33,532 nucleotides of DNA from an uncultured Coriobacteriaceae bacterium. Lineage in GTDB: Bacteria; Actinomycetota; Coriobacteriia; Coriobacteriales; Atopobiaceae. Shown here piece after piece: positions 33,131 through 33,532 of this stretch (position 1 is the first letter of the stretch; each line of letters starts with the position of its first letter). The notes beneath the pieces were generated by a model. It worked only from the letters and a program-made list of their open reading frames with translations. It ran no database searches and had not been told where the DNA came from. Where the stretch lies: NCBI GenBank assembly GCA_902779675.1, contig CACZCK010000028.1, positions 1-33,532 on the forward strand, in the 5' to 3' direction. The position numbers were made by a program, and so were the translations under genes.

Positions 33131-33441
33131 AGCGACGTCGCCGCCCGCATGGCCGCCGCCGCGTCCCCCTCGCCGAAGCCCGGCGGCAGCAGGATCTCGA
33201 CGGCGCCGACGCGCGCCACGATGGGCGCGGCCGCGCTCCTCGGGCGCTCGCCCGCCGCCGGGGCAACCTCGACGAACGCCGGTTCGAGCCCGGCCGAGCG
33301 CTCCTCACGAAGCCTCCGCACCCACGCGTACATCGTGGGCGCCGGGACGCCGTTGGCGGAGCACCACTCCTTGACCGTCATACCGCTGGCAAGGCATTCC
33401 TCGGCCTGCGCGATCCTCTCCTCGCTGCTCATCCTCGCCAT
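33127..33441 (-). CDS. tnpA: IS66 accessory protein TnpA (Orf1)
   Basis: The 104-residue product has an N-terminal helix-turn-helix of the IS66/IS3 Orf1 type (SSEERIAQAEECLASGMTVKEWCSANGVPAPTMYAWVRRLR), then a short C-terminal region ending GAVEILLPPGF. The ATG at 33441 is chosen because GGGAGGAG lies directly upstream; the frame stays open further, into the terminal region of the IS. It probably helps recognise the IS ends. Confidence 0.9.
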   Translation of the reverse strand: MARMSSEERIAQAEECLASGMTVKEWCSANGVPAPTMYAWVRRLREERSAGLEPAFVEVAPAAGERPRSAAAPIVARVGAVEILLPPGFGEGDAAAAMRAATSL

Positions 33442-33532
33442 GTGACAACTCCTCCCATCAGTCCGAATGCCGATGGGAGGAGTATCCGTTTGCAAACCGA
33501 TAATGGCCAGATGCGCTGGTTTATACGCTTAC

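Larger units (their letters stand above)
30859..33532 (-). mobile_element. IS66-family insertion sequence, complete to the last base of the window
   Basis: The element is 2674 bp with terminal inverted repeats starting GTAAGCGTATAAAC: 14 exact bases at 30859-30872 and 33519-33532, then imperfect. GTAAGCG ends are typical of IS66. It encodes the three usual genes tnpA, tnpB and tnpC in order on the minus strand, all intact, with a hairpin at the tnpC end. The left flanking octamer is GGTTCGTC; the matching 8-bp target duplication would lie beyond the window, so it cannot be checked. Confidence 0.92.

Noticed and set aside
1..33532. Search by eye for tRNA, rRNA and CRISPR arrays
   Set aside because: No cloverleaf with CCA-type end, no rRNA segment and no regular repeat-spacer array was seen; a covariance-model scan would be needed to exclude small RNAs.

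Overview
The window is high-GC DNA with dense coding on both strands. Its content points to an anaerobic Gram-positive actinobacterium of the Coriobacteriia (Olsenella, Atopobium or Collinsella type). The evidence is an anaerobic ribonucleotide reductase activase, a giant fused 2-hydroxyacyl-CoA-dehydratase-activase protein, a UPF0210 (PFL) protein, single-chain PurL and an ECF vitamin transporter. This placement is inference from gene content; no rRNA or other taxonomic marker is present.

Layout. 1-1830: a secreted triple-SH3b protein, then nrdG closed by a strong hairpin. 1857-9060 (minus strand): a membrane protein behind peptidase T, then a 1543-residue dehydratase-activase-like protein whose start overlaps the end of a TetR gene; a perfect 11-bp-arm palindrome lies just upstream of tetR. 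9169-13450: an M18 aminopeptidase and a xylulokinase-like gene (minus), divergent from galM (plus). 13577-15950: a UPF0210 protein and a secreted class A beta-lactamase-like hydrolase. 15993-20411: murB (minus), divergent from an FMN riboswitch-ribU-ecfAA'-ecfT operon. 20466-25072 (minus): a membrane-bound XRE regulator and purL. 25367-28632: a TerB-N/TerB-C protein translationally coupled to a DUF2791/BrxD-like ATPase, followed by a convergent zinc-ribbon protein. 29460-30858: a visibly more A+T-rich patch with a small ribbon-helix-helix-like ORF and a decayed MqsR/MqsA toxin-antitoxin pair. 30859-33532: a complete IS66-family element whose right end is the last base of the window.

How the genes work together. 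The clearest functional unit is riboswitch plus ribU-ecfAA'-ecfT: FMN sensing placed over a whole riboflavin uptake transporter. The tetR/activase pair looks like one self-regulated unit. The TerB-N/ATPase pair resembles the core of predicted Ter/BREX-like stress or defence modules, but no helicase partner is visible.

The most unusual observations are: an Asp-to-Asn change at the expected catalytic base of the xylulokinase; a LexA-box-like palindrome filling the spacer of the promoter upstream of the broken mqsRA pair; a family of short intergenic palindromes with a GGG..TA..CCC core; evenly spaced repeats upstream of the M18 gene; and the riboswitch P1 helix abutting the ribU Shine-Dalgarno. 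No tRNA, rRNA or CRISPR array was recognised.
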